From contig NC_021237.1 in assembly GCF_000397205.1 (NCBI RefSeq), positions 993,001 to 1,057,000 of the forward strand: 64,000 bases of DNA, in the 5' to 3' direction. Made by a program: the position numbers and the translations under genes. Positions 27,778 through 37,190 of this stretch are shown here, piece after piece. The stretch's first letter is position 1, and the number at the start of each line of letters is the position of its first letter. Origin of the DNA: Pseudomonas protegens CHA0. Lineage in GTDB: Bacteria; Pseudomonadota; Gammaproteobacteria; Pseudomonadales; Pseudomonadaceae. Under the pieces are notes generated by a model. The model did not search any database. It was not told the DNA's origin and worked only from the letters and a program-made list of their open reading frames with translations.

Positions 27778-28788
27778 TCAGCGCTGATGACGGATGCGTG
27801 GGTTGGCAAAGCCGTAGAGGATGTCCACCACGAAGTTGACCATGATCACCAGGCAGGCGATCAGCAGGATGCCGTTCTGCACCACGGGATAGTCCCGGGC
27901 GCCGATGGCTTCGATCAGCCACTTGCCGATGCCCGGCCAGGAAAAGATGGTTTCGGTCAGGACCGCACCGGCCAGCAGGGTGCCGACTTGCAGGCCGACC
28001 ACGGTCAGCACCGGAATCAACGCGTTGCGCAGGCCGTGGACGAACACCACCCGAGCCGGCGACAGGCCCTTGGCCTTGGCGGTACGGATGTAGTCCTCAC
28101 GCAGCACTTCGAGCATCGAGGAGCGGGTCATCCGCGCGATCACCGCCAGCGGAATGGTGCCCAGCACGATGGCGGGCAGGATCAGGTGTTGCAGGGCGTC
28201 GAAGAAGGCGTCGGTGTCTTTGGCCAGCAGGGTGTCGATGAGCATGAAGCCGGTTTTCGGCTCGATGTCGTAGAGCAGGTCGATACGCCCGGAAACCGGG
28301 GTCCAGCCCAGGCTTACCGAGAAGAACATGATCAGGATCAGGCCCCACCAGAAGATCGGCATCGAATACCCCGCCAGCGAGATCCCCATTACCCCATGGT
28401 CGAACAGCGACCCTCGCTTCAAGGCGGCGATCACCCCGGCCAGCAGGCCGAGCACGCCGGCGAACAGCAGGGCGGCCATGGACAGTTCCAGGGTCGCGGG
28501 GAACAGCGAGGTGAATTCGCTCCAGACGCTGGTGCGGGTGCGCAGGGACTCGCCCAGGTCGCCGTGGGCCAGCTTGCCGATGTAGTCCAGGTACTGGGCG
28601 TACAGCGGCTTGTTCAATCCAAGGCGTTCCATTGCCTGGGCATGCATCTCAGGGTCGACCCGACGCTCGCCCATCATGACTTCCACGGGGTCGCCGGGAA
28701 TCATGCGTATCAAGGCGAAGGTCAGCAAGGTGATGCCGAAGAATGTGGGTATCAGCAACCCCACACGGCGGGCAATAAAACTAAACAT
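27778..28788 (-). CDS. dppB: dipeptide ABC transporter permease DppB
   Basis: 336 residues from the ATG at 28788 (MFSFIARRVGLLIPTFFGIT), the standard OppB/DppB N-terminus and length. Six membrane spans; the conserved IPGDPVEVMMG segment follows the first span and the EAA loop is near DYIRTAKAKGLSPARVVF. An upstream in-frame extension to 28842 lacks family support. It follows a binding-protein gene across 73 bases containing a stem-loop. Confidence 0.94.
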   Translation of the reverse strand: MFSFIARRVGLLIPTFFGITLLTFALIRMIPGDPVEVMMGERRVDPEMHAQAMERLGLNKPLYAQYLDYIGKLAHGDLGESLRTRTSVWSEFTSLFPATLELSMAALLFAGVLGLLAGVIAALKRGSLFDHGVMGISLAGYSMPIFWWGLILIMFFSVSLGWTPVSGRIDLLYDIEPKTGFMLIDTLLAKDTDAFFDALQHLILPAIVLGTIPLAVIARMTRSSMLEVLREDYIRTAKAKGLSPARVVFVHGLRNALIPVLTVVGLQVGTLLAGAVLTETIFSWPGIGKWLIEAIGARDYPVVQNGILLIACLVIMVNFVVDILYGFANPRIRHQR

Positions 28789-28822
28789 CTTCTGAAGTAC
28801 CTCAATCAGCCGGTTAGGCGTT

Positions 28823-28852
28823 CCCGCCATCCTTGGGGTCAAGGACGGCGGG
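28823..28852. other. intercistronic stem-loop dppA-dppB
   Basis: CCCGCCATCCTT and AAGGACGGCGGG pair around GGGGTC, with one mismatch. It lies 9 bases past the binding-protein stop and has no T-run on the coding strand. Such stems often protect binding-protein mRNA and lower permease expression. Confidence 0.65.
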
Positions 28853-28861
28853 CGTTTCTTA

Positions 28862-30457
28862 TTACTTCACTTGGGTGGTAGCGAAGTTGTTAGTGGTCAG
28901 GGGGCTAATGTGATAACCCTCGACGTTCTTGCGCATGGCGGTGAACATTTTCGGATAGGCCATGGGGATCCACGGTTGATCCTGTTCGAAAACCAGCATG
29001 GCCTTTTCATAGAGCTCGGCGCGTTTGGCGGGTTCAGCGTCGGAGCGTGCTTCGTCGATCAGATCCTGGAACGTCTTGTTGCACCAGCGGGCGTAGTTTT
29101 CGCCGTTTTTCGCCGCGTCACAACTCAGGTTCGGGGTCAGGAAGTTGTCCGGATCGCCGTTGTCCCCGGCCCAGCCCGCCGACACCATATCGTGTTCGCC
29201 GTTTTTCGCACGCTTGAGCATCTCGCCCCACTCCATCACGCGGATGTCGAGCTTGAGGCCCACCTTGGCCAGGTCGGCCTGCATCATCTGTGCGCCGAGC
29301 ATCGGGTTGGGGTTGGTCGGGCCGCCGCCGTTGCGGGTGAACAGGGTGATAACCGTACCCTCCGGTACGCCGGCTTCCTTGAGCAGCGCGCGGGCCTTGT
29401 CCAGATCCCGGGGCGGGTTCTTCAGGCTGTTGTTGAAGCCCAGCAGGGTCGGCGGATACGGGCCGGTGGCCACCAGGGCGTTGCCCTTGCCGTACAGGCT
29501 GTTGACGTAGGCTTCCTTGTCGAAGGCGATGTCGATGGCCTTGCGCACTCGCACGTCGCTCATGTACTTGCGCGTGGTGTTCATGGCGATGTAGCCGGTG
29601 GTCATGGCGGCCAGCTCGTCGACCTTGAGGTTGGCGTCGGCCTTGATGCTGGGAATGTCATCGGGCTTGGGGTACAGGGCGATCTGGCATTCGTTGGCCT
29701 TGAGTTTCTGCAGGCGCACGTTGTTATCGGTGGTGATCGCCAGCACCAGCGGGTCGGCCGGCGGCTTGCCGCGGAAGTAGTCCGGGTTGGCCTTGAAGCG
29801 TACCTGGGCGTCCTTGGCATAGCGGGTGAAGATGAACGGGCCGGTGCCGATGGGCTTGCTGTTGAGCTCAGAGGTCTTGCCTTCCTTGAGCAGCTTGTCG
29901 GCGTATTCGGCCGGGAAGATCGACGAGAAGGCCATGGCTACGTCGGCGAGGAAAGGGGCTTCGCGGCGGGTCAGGGTGAAGACCACGGTGTGGTCGTCGA
30001 TCTTCTCGACGCTTTTCAGCAGTTCCTTGAAGCCCATGCTTTCGAAATAGGGGAAGCCCACGCTGGACTTGTCATGCCAGGGGTGCTTCGGGTCAAGCTG
30101 GCGCTGGAAGCTCCAGAGCACGTCGTCGGCGTTCATCTCGCGCGTCGGGGTGAAGTAGTCGGTGCTGTGGAATTTGACGCCCTTGCGCAGATGGAAGGTG
30201 TATTGCAGGCCGTCGGGGCTGATGTCCCAGGATTCGGCCAGGGCCGGCTCGATGTCAGTGGTGCCGGGCTTGAAGTCCACCAGGCGGTTGAAGATGGTTT
30301 CCGCCACTGCGTCGGCCGTGACTGCAGTCGTGTACTGGACCATATCGAAGCCTTCCGGGCTGGCTTCGGTACAGACCACCAAGGGTTTGGCTGTGGCGCC
30401 CAGGGCGACGCTCAGCAGGGCGGCGCCAACGGCCGCTTTCAGGGGAAGCATTTTCAT
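28862..30457 (-). CDS. dppA: dipeptide ABC transporter substrate-binding protein, copy nearest dppB
   Basis: A 531-residue periplasmic protein of the SBP_bac_5 family with a signal peptide (first ~23 residues, ending GATAKP). Mature motifs: VVCTEASPEGFDMVQYTT, FHLRKGVKFHS, NADDVLWSF, PIGTGPF, and GWAGDNGDPDNF near residue 430. It is the most divergent of the three binding proteins here and corresponds by position to the one next to dppB in P. aeruginosa (PA4502). DppA proteins bind dipeptides by their backbone and deliver them to DppBC. Confidence 0.92.
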   Translation of the reverse strand: MKMLPLKAAVGAALLSVALGATAKPLVVCTEASPEGFDMVQYTTAVTADAVAETIFNRLVDFKPGTTDIEPALAESWDISPDGLQYTFHLRKGVKFHSTDYFTPTREMNADDVLWSFQRQLDPKHPWHDKSSVGFPYFESMGFKELLKSVEKIDDHTVVFTLTRREAPFLADVAMAFSSIFPAEYADKLLKEGKTSELNSKPIGTGPFIFTRYAKDAQVRFKANPDYFRGKPPADPLVLAITTDNNVRLQKLKANECQIALYPKPDDIPSIKADANLKVDELAAMTTGYIAMNTTRKYMSDVRVRKAIDIAFDKEAYVNSLYGKGNALVATGPYPPTLLGFNNSLKNPPRDLDKARALLKEAGVPEGTVITLFTRNGGGPTNPNPMLGAQMMQADLAKVGLKLDIRVMEWGEMLKRAKNGEHDMVSAGWAGDNGDPDNFLTPNLSCDAAKNGENYARWCNKTFQDLIDEARSDAEPAKRAELYEKAMLVFEQDQPWIPMAYPKMFTAMRKNVEGYHISPLTTNNFATTQVK

Positions 30458-30535
30458 CAGGAACCCTCTGCAATCGATTGAACCAGATTAGCTTGAATGG
30501 CGGATTCGTCATGAATCCGCCCTTCAACTGGTGGG

Positions 30536-31942
30536 TTAGAGAATATTGAACGGGATGGTGGTAACCAGTCGGAATTCATTGATGTTGCCGTCGGCCTGGT
30601 TCTCGCTGGCGCGGTGCGTGGTGTAGGTGGCACGGATCGCGGTGGCTTTCAGCGGGCCGCTCTGTACGGCGTAGGAAGCACCGATGCCGTATTCGTAGTG
30701 GTGCTCGCCGTCCATGGTGCGTACGCCATAGACCGTACCGTCTGCCTTGACGCCGCTGTAGGCGGTGCCGTTGTAGTGGGTACCGTCGATGCCCCAGCCA
30801 CGGGCCTGGTAGATGTTGAACTTGAGGCCGGGCACGCCGTACTCGGCCATGTTCAGGCCGTAGGCGATCTGGAAGGACTTCTCGTTCGGGCCGTTGAAGT
30901 CCGAGAGCAGGGAGTTGGCCAGGTAGATGCCGTTGGTTTCGTGCAGGTAGTCGAAGTACTCGTTACCGTTAATTTCCTGGTACGAGAAGGTCAGGCTGTG
31001 GGCCTGGTGGGTCAGGCCGAGCGACAGCGAGTAGGTGTCGTTGTCGATTTCGCCCATCTTCTTCTTGCCGGTATCGACGGTCTTGTAATAGTTCAGGCCG
31101 GTGGTCAGGCTCAGCACCGAGCTGTCGCCCAGCTCGTGGGTGGCGCCGAAGTAGTACTGGTTCCAGAAGTCTTCCACCTTGGAGGCGTAGAGGCTGGTCT
31201 TCAGGCTTTTCAGCGGCTGGTAGTTGGCGCCGACCAGGCTTACGCGATCGGTCTCGGCACCGTTGCTGTTGTACTCGGAGCTGAACTTGGACAGGCTCTG
31301 TTCGGTCCGTGGCGATACCCGGTCGAAGCTGCCGGCGTCGAACGACAGGTTGTTGAACTCTTCGCTGTGGATGCTCACCCCTTCAAAGCTCGAAGGCAGC
31401 GGACGGTTGCCGATGACGTCGACGATCGGCGTGCTGAAGTTCTGCCGGCCGGCGGTCAGGGTGGTGTTGGACACGCGGAACTTGACGTTGGCCAGGCCCA
31501 GCTTGCTCCACTGGCCCACGGCGTCGCCGTCGGAGTGGGTCAGGGTGCGGTTGTTCTTGCCGGCGATGTCCTTGCGGTCACGATCCAGAGCAATAGCGTT
31601 GTAGGCGGCGACTTCCGTGCTGACGCCAACGGTGCCTTCAGTGAAACCCGAGGTGTAGTTGAGGATGGTGCCCTGGACCCAGTTGATACGGCGCGGGGTC
31701 GAGGTCTCTACACCATTGTGGTTGTACGAAAAACGGTCGTTACGACGTTTCAGCTCGTTGGCGTACCAGTTGCGCGTGGTACCCGACAGGCTCTGCCCTT
31801 CGATAAAACCCTTGGTCTCAGCCTGGGCACTGGTGGCGTTCAGTTCAGTCGGGACGAAGTCCTGGCTGACGTTCTCCGCATAGGCCGAGGCGGTGATGCT
31901 ACTGATAGCCAAGGCTAACAATGCGCTGCTGCTCAGTTTCAT
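30536..31942 (-). CDS. opdP: OprD-family outer membrane porin OpdP
   Basis: 468 residues from the ATG at 31942, with AAAGGAG 9 bases before it. A signal peptide (MKLSSSALLALAISSITASA) is followed by an 18-strand OprD-type barrel ending in an aromatic-hydrophobic terminus (TTIPFNIL). The location between dipeptide-binding-protein genes matches P. aeruginosa PA4501/OpdP, described as a porin for glycine-glutamate and other dipeptides. It gives the operon its own outer-membrane entry route. The 166-bp gap upstream holds a palindromic operator-like site. Confidence 0.92.
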   Translation of the reverse strand: MKLSSSALLALAISSITASAYAENVSQDFVPTELNATSAQAETKGFIEGQSLSGTTRNWYANELKRRNDRFSYNHNGVETSTPRRINWVQGTILNYTSGFTEGTVGVSTEVAAYNAIALDRDRKDIAGKNNRTLTHSDGDAVGQWSKLGLANVKFRVSNTTLTAGRQNFSTPIVDVIGNRPLPSSFEGVSIHSEEFNNLSFDAGSFDRVSPRTEQSLSKFSSEYNSNGAETDRVSLVGANYQPLKSLKTSLYASKVEDFWNQYYFGATHELGDSSVLSLTTGLNYYKTVDTGKKKMGEIDNDTYSLSLGLTHQAHSLTFSYQEINGNEYFDYLHETNGIYLANSLLSDFNGPNEKSFQIAYGLNMAEYGVPGLKFNIYQARGWGIDGTHYNGTAYSGVKADGTVYGVRTMDGEHHYEYGIGASYAVQSGPLKATAIRATYTTHRASENQADGNINEFRLVTTIPFNIL

Positions 31943-32020
31943 GGGTGAAGCTCCTTTGTTTTCTTTTTTAAATGCCGGTTTTTTTGGGCCGGCTGGTTTT
32001 TGGAACTCATTCAAGGCATC

Positions 32021-32032
32021 GCAAACGTTTGC
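32021..32032. promoter_or_regulatory. LacI-type palindrome upstream of opdP
   Basis: GCAAACGTTTGC is a perfect 12-bp palindrome with the AACGTT centre typical of LacI-family operators. It lies about 80 bases upstream of the opdP start, inside the dpp operon. No regulator of this family is next to it. Confidence 0.45.
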
Positions 32033-32108
32033 ATGTGGCTTGATCGCCGAATTCAGGCAAAGCGTCTGCGTGAGGGCGAAAATCGCCCCCAGGGTTTTGG
32101 CTCATCGC

Positions 32109-33710
32109 TTATGGGGCTAGGCTGACACCCGAAAAGGAGTTGCGGCCGAAAGGACTGACCTTGAAACCTTCGACTTTCGCGCTCAGCGGCTGGTTGATCG
32201 TCGAGTGGGCCACGGGTGTGATAGGGACCTGTTGCTTGAGCAGTTGCTGGGCCTGTTTGTACAGCAGGCTGCGCTGTTCACGGTCGGTGACGACCTTGGC
32301 CTGCTTGATCAGCTTGTCGTACTGCGGGTTGCACCACATGGAGTAGTTGTTGCCGCCAATGGCGTCGCAGCTGTACAGCGTGCCCAGCCAGTTGTCCGGG
32401 TCACCGTTGTCGCCGGTCCAGCCGATCAGGCTGATGTCGTGTTCGCCGTTCTTGGTGCGCTTGATGTACTCGCCCCACTCGTAGCTGACGATCTTCACCT
32501 TGAGGCCGATCTTCGCCCAGTCGGACTGCAGCATCTCGGCCATCAGCTTGGCGTTGGGGTTGTAGGGGCGTTGTACCGGCATGGCCCAGAGGGTGATTTG
32601 CGTGCCTTCCTTGACCCCGGCGGCCTTGAGCAGCTCCCGGGCTTTTTCCGGGTTGTAGGCGGCGTCCTTGATGGTTTCGTCGTAGGACCACTGGGTCGGT
32701 GGCATGGCGTTGACTGCCAGTTGCCCGGCACCCTGGTACACGGCGTTGAGGATGCTTGGCTTGTTCACCGCCATGTCCAGCGCCTGGCGCACTTCGAGCT
32801 GGTCGAAGGGTTTGTGCTGCACGTTGTAGGCGATGTAGCCCAGATTGAACCCGGGCTTTTCGATGACTTGCAGTTTCGGGTCGTTTTTCAGTGTGTCGAT
32901 ATCGGCGGGGCGCGGGTGCAGGGTCACCTGGCATTCGCCGGCCCGCAGCTTTTGTACCCGTACCGAGGCGTCGGTGTTGATGGCGAAGATCAGCCGGTCG
33001 AGCTTGACCCGGCTTGGGTCCCAGTAGTGCGGGTTGGCGCTGTAGCGGATCTGCGAGTCTTTCTGATAACGCTGGAACACGAAGGGCCCGGTGCCGATGG
33101 GTTTCTGGTTGATCTGGCTCGGGGTGCCGGCCTGGAGCAGTTGCTCGGCGTATTCGGCGGAAAGGATCGCGGCGAAGCTCATGGCCAGGTTCTGGATGAA
33201 GGCCGCGTCCACGGTATTGAGGGTCATGACTACGGTCAGCGGGTCGGTCTTTTCGACCCGGGCGATGTTCTTGTTCAGGCTCATGCCGTTGAAGTAGGGA
33301 AACTCCGTCGGGTAAGCCTTGCGGAACGGATGTTCGGCGTCGAGCATGCGGTTGAAGGTGAACAGTACGTCGTCGGCGTTGAGGTCTCGGCTCGGCTTGA
33401 AATAGGGCGTGCTATGGAACTTCACCCCTTCGCGCAGGTGAAAGCTGTAGGTGAGGCCGTCCTCGGAAATGTCCCAGCTCTTGGCCAGCGCTGGCAGCAC
33501 GTTGGTGGCACCTCTTTCGAACTCCACCAGGCGGTTGTACAGCGGCTCGGCGGCATCGTTGTCGGTAGCAGTGGTGTATTGGGCGGTGTCAAAGCCCGCC
33601 GGGCTGCCTTCGGAACAGAACACCAGGCTGCGTTCGGCGGCGGTGCCGAACGAACTGGCGGCCAACAGGCCGCTGCCCAGCAGGGCCGGGAAAATCCAGG
33701 AATGACGCAT
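32109..33710 (-). CDS. dppA: dipeptide ABC transporter substrate-binding protein, second copy
   Basis: 533 residues from the ATG at 33710, with a signal peptide (MRHSWIFPALLGSGLLAASS, cleavage near TAAE). SBP_bac_5 family: LVFCSEGSPAGFDTAQYTT, FHLREGVKFHS, NADDVLFTFNR, PIGTGPFVF and GWTGDNGDPDNWLG. It is closely similar along its whole length to the protein at 34020-35645 (for example both share LAVNAMPPTQWSYD and LWAMPVQRPYNPNAK), so the two are a tandem duplication and probably differ in peptide preference. Confidence 0.92.
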   Translation of the reverse strand: MRHSWIFPALLGSGLLAASSFGTAAERSLVFCSEGSPAGFDTAQYTTATDNDAAEPLYNRLVEFERGATNVLPALAKSWDISEDGLTYSFHLREGVKFHSTPYFKPSRDLNADDVLFTFNRMLDAEHPFRKAYPTEFPYFNGMSLNKNIARVEKTDPLTVVMTLNTVDAAFIQNLAMSFAAILSAEYAEQLLQAGTPSQINQKPIGTGPFVFQRYQKDSQIRYSANPHYWDPSRVKLDRLIFAINTDASVRVQKLRAGECQVTLHPRPADIDTLKNDPKLQVIEKPGFNLGYIAYNVQHKPFDQLEVRQALDMAVNKPSILNAVYQGAGQLAVNAMPPTQWSYDETIKDAAYNPEKARELLKAAGVKEGTQITLWAMPVQRPYNPNAKLMAEMLQSDWAKIGLKVKIVSYEWGEYIKRTKNGEHDISLIGWTGDNGDPDNWLGTLYSCDAIGGNNYSMWCNPQYDKLIKQAKVVTDREQRSLLYKQAQQLLKQQVPITPVAHSTINQPLSAKVEGFKVSPFGRNSFSGVSLAP

Positions 33711-34012
33711 GACCGTACTTCTCCATTTTTGTTGTGATGAACAATGGGCCATGACTCCTTCCTGGAGCCTGTACAGGCCATTGATGCCAAACCACTACGT
33801 GCGGCAGGTGCCCGTTGGCAGACGCAGCTTCGCCTTGCACCGACCTTGAGGGTCGAGGGCCGGGCGGTAACTGCGTCGAACCTGAAATGCCTGTAGGAAT
33901 CGGCTCTGAATTCGCAAGACAGTGCGCCAGTGGCGGGTCGTTGCGCAGTAGAGACCGAGCTCCAGCGGGCCGGGCTGGTAAAGCAACGGCGACGTCATGG
34001 ACGTCGCCGTTG
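33711..34012 (-). other. gap between the two dppA copies, with terminator-like hairpin
   Basis: No gene seen. GCAACGGCGACGT and ACGTCGCCGTTGC (33983-34012) form a 13-bp perfect stem around CATGG, 7 bases past the upstream dppA stop. On the minus strand it runs into TTTACC, so it is a terminator or mRNA-stabilising stem. The rest could hold a promoter for the second copy, but I cannot point to one. Confidence 0.5.
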
Positions 34013-34019
34013 CAGAACC

Positions 34020-35645
34020 CTATTTGCCGATGCTGACGCCGTAGAAGGAGTTCAAGCCAAAGGGGCTGATTTTGAAATCCTGCACGTTGGCGCGCATGGG
34101 TTGGAACACCGTCGAGTGAGCGATAGGTGTCATCGGTACTGCATCTTTGAGGATGTGTTGCGCCTGCTTGTACAGCTCGGTGCGCTTGGCTACATCAGAG
34201 GTAGCCTTGGCTTGCTTGATCAGGGCGTCGTAAGGCTTGTCGCACCATTTCGAGAAGTTATTGCCGTTCATTGCATCGCAACCGAACAGGGTGCCGAGCC
34301 AGTTGTCGGGGTCACCATTGTCGCCGCTCCAGCCGATGATCATCGCCTGGTTCTCGCCGCCCTTGGAGCGCTTGATGTACTCGCCCCACTCGTAGCTGAC
34401 GATGTTCACTTTCAGGCCGATCTTCGCCCAGTCCGACTGCAGCATTTCGGCCATCAGCTTGGCGTTGGGGTTGTAGGGACGCTGTACCGGCATGGCCCAC
34501 AGGGTGATCTGGGTGCCTTCCTTGATGCCGGCTTCCTTGAGCAGCTCCTTGGCTTTCTCGGGGTCGTACTTGGCGTCCTTGATGGTGGTGTCATAGGACC
34601 ACTGGGTTGGAGGCATGGCGTTGACCGCCAGCTGGCCGGCGCCCTGGTACACCGAATCGATGATCTGCGGCTTGTTCACCGCCATGTCCAGAGCCTGGCG
34701 CACCTTGAGGTCGGCCAGCGGGTTGGCATCGGTACGGCCCTTGAGGACCGGCATCACGTTGTAGGCGATGTAGCCGAGGTTGAAGCCTGCCTGTTCAGGC
34801 ATCTTCAGGGTCTTGTCTTCCTTGAGGGCCTTGAGGTCGGCCGGACGCGGGAAGAGGGTGACCTGGCATTCGTTCTTCTTCAGCTTCTGGATACGCACCG
34901 AGGGGTCGGTGGTGATGGCGAAGATCAGGTTGTCGATCTTCACGTCTTCAGGCTTCCAGTAGTCCTTGTTGCCGGTGTAGCGGATGTTCGAGTCTTTCTG
35001 GTAGCTCTTGAACACGAAGGGGCCAGTGCCGATCGGCTTCTGGTTGATGTCGCTGGCCTTGCCTTCCTTGAGCAGCTTGTCGGCGTATTCGGCGGACTGG
35101 ATCGAGGCGAAGCTCATGGCCAGGTTCTGGATGAAGGCTGCGTCCACGGTCTTGAGGGTGAACTTGACGGTCTTGTCGTCGACTTTCTCGACCTTGGTGA
35201 TGTTGGTGTCCATCCCCATGTCGGTGAAATACGGGTATTCGGTGGGGTAGGCCTTACGGAACGGCATGTCCTTGTCGATCATGCGGTTGAAGGTGAACAG
35301 CACGTCGTCGGCGTTGAAAGTACGGGTCGGGGTGAAGTACGGCGTGGTGTGGAACTTGACGCCTTCGCGCAGGTGGAAGGTGTAGGTCAGACCGTCGTCC
35401 GAGATGTCCCAACTGGTGGCCAGGCCCGGAATGACCGCGGTGCCGCCACGTTCGAACTGGCTGAGGCGGTTGTAGAGGGTTTCGGCTGAGGCGTCGAAGT
35501 CGGTTCCGGTGGTGTACTGGCCAGGGTCGAAACCGGCCGGGCTCCCTTCAGAGCAGAACACCAGGTTAGTCGCCGCTTGGGCGAAGGGTGCGCTGGCGAG
35601 CAAGCCGGCGCTGACTAATAACGGAAGGACTGCTTTCTTGAACAT
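34020..35645 (-). CDS. dppA: dipeptide ABC transporter substrate-binding protein, first gene of the dpp operon
   Basis: 541 residues from the ATG at 35645, with GAGG 7 bases upstream. Signal peptide MFKKAVLPLLVSAGLLASAP ending near AQAA, then the SBP_bac_5 domain: LVFCSEGSPAGFDPGQYTT, FHLREGVKFHT, NADDVLFTFNRM, PIGTGPFVF, GWSGDNGDPDNWLG. Binds dipeptides in the periplasm and, by position, is the first gene of the operon under PsdR control (PA4500 in P. aeruginosa). Confidence 0.93.
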   Translation of the reverse strand: MFKKAVLPLLVSAGLLASAPFAQAATNLVFCSEGSPAGFDPGQYTTGTDFDASAETLYNRLSQFERGGTAVIPGLATSWDISDDGLTYTFHLREGVKFHTTPYFTPTRTFNADDVLFTFNRMIDKDMPFRKAYPTEYPYFTDMGMDTNITKVEKVDDKTVKFTLKTVDAAFIQNLAMSFASIQSAEYADKLLKEGKASDINQKPIGTGPFVFKSYQKDSNIRYTGNKDYWKPEDVKIDNLIFAITTDPSVRIQKLKKNECQVTLFPRPADLKALKEDKTLKMPEQAGFNLGYIAYNVMPVLKGRTDANPLADLKVRQALDMAVNKPQIIDSVYQGAGQLAVNAMPPTQWSYDTTIKDAKYDPEKAKELLKEAGIKEGTQITLWAMPVQRPYNPNAKLMAEMLQSDWAKIGLKVNIVSYEWGEYIKRSKGGENQAMIIGWSGDNGDPDNWLGTLFGCDAMNGNNFSKWCDKPYDALIKQAKATSDVAKRTELYKQAQHILKDAVPMTPIAHSTVFQPMRANVQDFKISPFGLNSFYGVSIGK

Positions 35646-36431
35646 GGTGGCCTCATGATTTGTTGTCATTTTTGGTGTAGAGGGCGACCTTGTGAGTCGA
35701 CCCGCCGATACTTATGCAGCCCTCATACCCAATGCAAGATGCAGGGCTGCCACAAGTCTCAAAGAGTGGAACGAACGTACAGGAATGACGCATTTGTATA
35801 AATCTTGACGCATTTGATCGTTTGCGCCGGTGTTTTGTGGTGCATGCGCTGCCTTTTCACGGGGCAATCGAAGCCCATCGCGCCCACTCTTGGTGCGGTG
35901 CTGGCTGGTGTGCCGGGTGATGCTTGGCCCAGGCGCCCGGCCTTGTCTGACCGGATGGAGGTGGGCGGCTGGGTGAGGGAGGCCGTGGAGAACGGATGCC
36001 CGCAATTTTGCTGGCGATGGCGCGTGCTCGGCACATCGTCGCAGGTGCTGAATTCGGGGCTCGCAGTGAGGTTGTCACTGTGGAGGTCGCTGCGGGTTTG
36101 TGACGGCGTAGTGCCGCGGATCAGACCAGTTGTCTGCCAAACCTGGAGCGGAAAGGTCTTATCCATGCAAACCTCATTTTTTCTTTTTCTAGGGCATATC
36201 TGAGGATTGGCCTTGTGGGCCATGGAAACTCGCCTTCTTATGGGGAGTGGATGCAGCCCCATGGACCCTGTGCGGCGACGGCGATCGCTTTGTTGTGTTG
36301 TTGATAGTCGATTCGCCGATGCCGAAATTAAGTCATGCTGAAATCGTGGTCAACGAAAATTAAGCGTGACTAACATTTCTCCTTGTGCACAGGTTTGTCC
36401 CAGGGGTTCGACTGACGGCCGTGCGCTGGGC
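35646..36431. other. 786-bp spacer between psdR and the dpp operon
   Basis: It should contain the dpp promoter and PsdR operator, but I cannot place either. Open frames across it show no ribosome binding site and no recognisable product. In P. aeruginosa a metallopeptidase gene and further binding-protein genes lie on the other side of psdR; none is seen here. Confidence 0.4.
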
Positions 36432-36995
36432 TCAGGCCGCGGAATGGTCGTCGAACAGGCCCATGGTGGTGACGGTCAGGACTTCTGCCGGGCCATTGCC
36501 GACGTTGGCCAGGCAATGAGTCTTGGTGGCGTCGAAGTGCACCGAGTCACCGGCACTCAGGGGATATTGACTGCCCTCGATGGTGTAGACGATCTGTCCT
36601 GAAAGCACGTAGGAGAACTCCGAGCCGTCATGGGAAATCAGCTCGGACTGGTAGCCCACCGGTATGTTCATCTTGACCGCGTTGATCAGGTTTCCGGGAA
36701 AGGAGCTGGACAGGCGCTCGTAGGCCAGTGGCTGGCCTTCGATGGTGTAGCGCACCCGCTTGCCGTCGTGGGAGTCGGGTTGCGCCTGGATCGGCTGGTC
36801 GAACAGGGCGTTCAGCGGAACGTTCAGAGACTTGGCGATATTGACCAGGGAAGAGATCGATACACCCGTGAGATTACGCTCTGCCTGGGAGAGGAAGCTG
36901 GCGGTCAGACCGGATTCGCTGGCGATCTGGCGCAGGGTTTTCTTGGCGGCGCGGCGATAGCGACGCAGGCGTTCGCCGATGCGATCTGCGGTCAT
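36432..36995 (-). CDS. psdR: XRE-cupin regulator of dipeptide metabolism PsdR
   Basis: 187 residues from the ATG at 36995. An N-terminal XRE helix-turn-helix (residues 5-65, TLRQIASESGLTASFLSQAE) is joined to a C-terminal cupin (about 110-180, SHDGSEFSYVLSGQIVYTIEG and AGDSVHFDATKTH). The position upstream of the dpp operon and the layout match PsdR (PA4499) of P. aeruginosa, a repressor of dipeptide uptake and use whose loss is often selected during growth on protein. The effector bound by the cupin is unknown to me. Confidence 0.92.
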   Translation of the reverse strand: MTADRIGERLRRYRRAAKKTLRQIASESGLTASFLSQAERNLTGVSISSLVNIAKSLNVPLNALFDQPIQAQPDSHDGKRVRYTIEGQPLAYERLSSSFPGNLINAVKMNIPVGYQSELISHDGSEFSYVLSGQIVYTIEGSQYPLSAGDSVHFDATKTHCLANVGNGPAEVLTVTTMGLFDDHSAA

Positions 36996-37131
36996 TGAAG
37001 AGACTCTTATAGGAAAGAAGCAGTATACCCGGCGGACGTCAGCAACATCTGAGCCGCTGCGTACCGGGGGGCATAACTCTAACACCACAAAGCCGGGTTC
37101 CCCCGGGTCCGGGTTGAAATAGCCGGTAACG

Positions 37132-37172
37132 AAAAACGGCGATAACCTTGATGCCGAAGGTTATCGCCGTTG
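37132..37172 (-). terminator. rho-independent terminator of the SIMPL gene
   Basis: AACGGCGATAACCTT and AAGGTTATCGCCGTT form a 15-bp perfect stem around GATGCCG; the minus strand continues with TTTTTCG. It ends 19 bases past the stop of the gene at 37191-37907. Confidence 0.92.
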
Positions 37173-37190
37173 GAAGACGGAGGGAAAAGG

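Noticed and set aside
35700..35760. A possible sigma54 site (TGGCAG...TTGCA) upstream of the first dppA
   Set aside because: The distance between the GG and GC elements does not match the fixed -24/-12 spacing.
35759..36262. Frames of 130-170 codons on both strands in the psdR-dpp spacer
   Set aside because: Mutually overlapping, no ribosome binding site, no domain, and codon use unlike the neighbouring genes; treated as non-coding.
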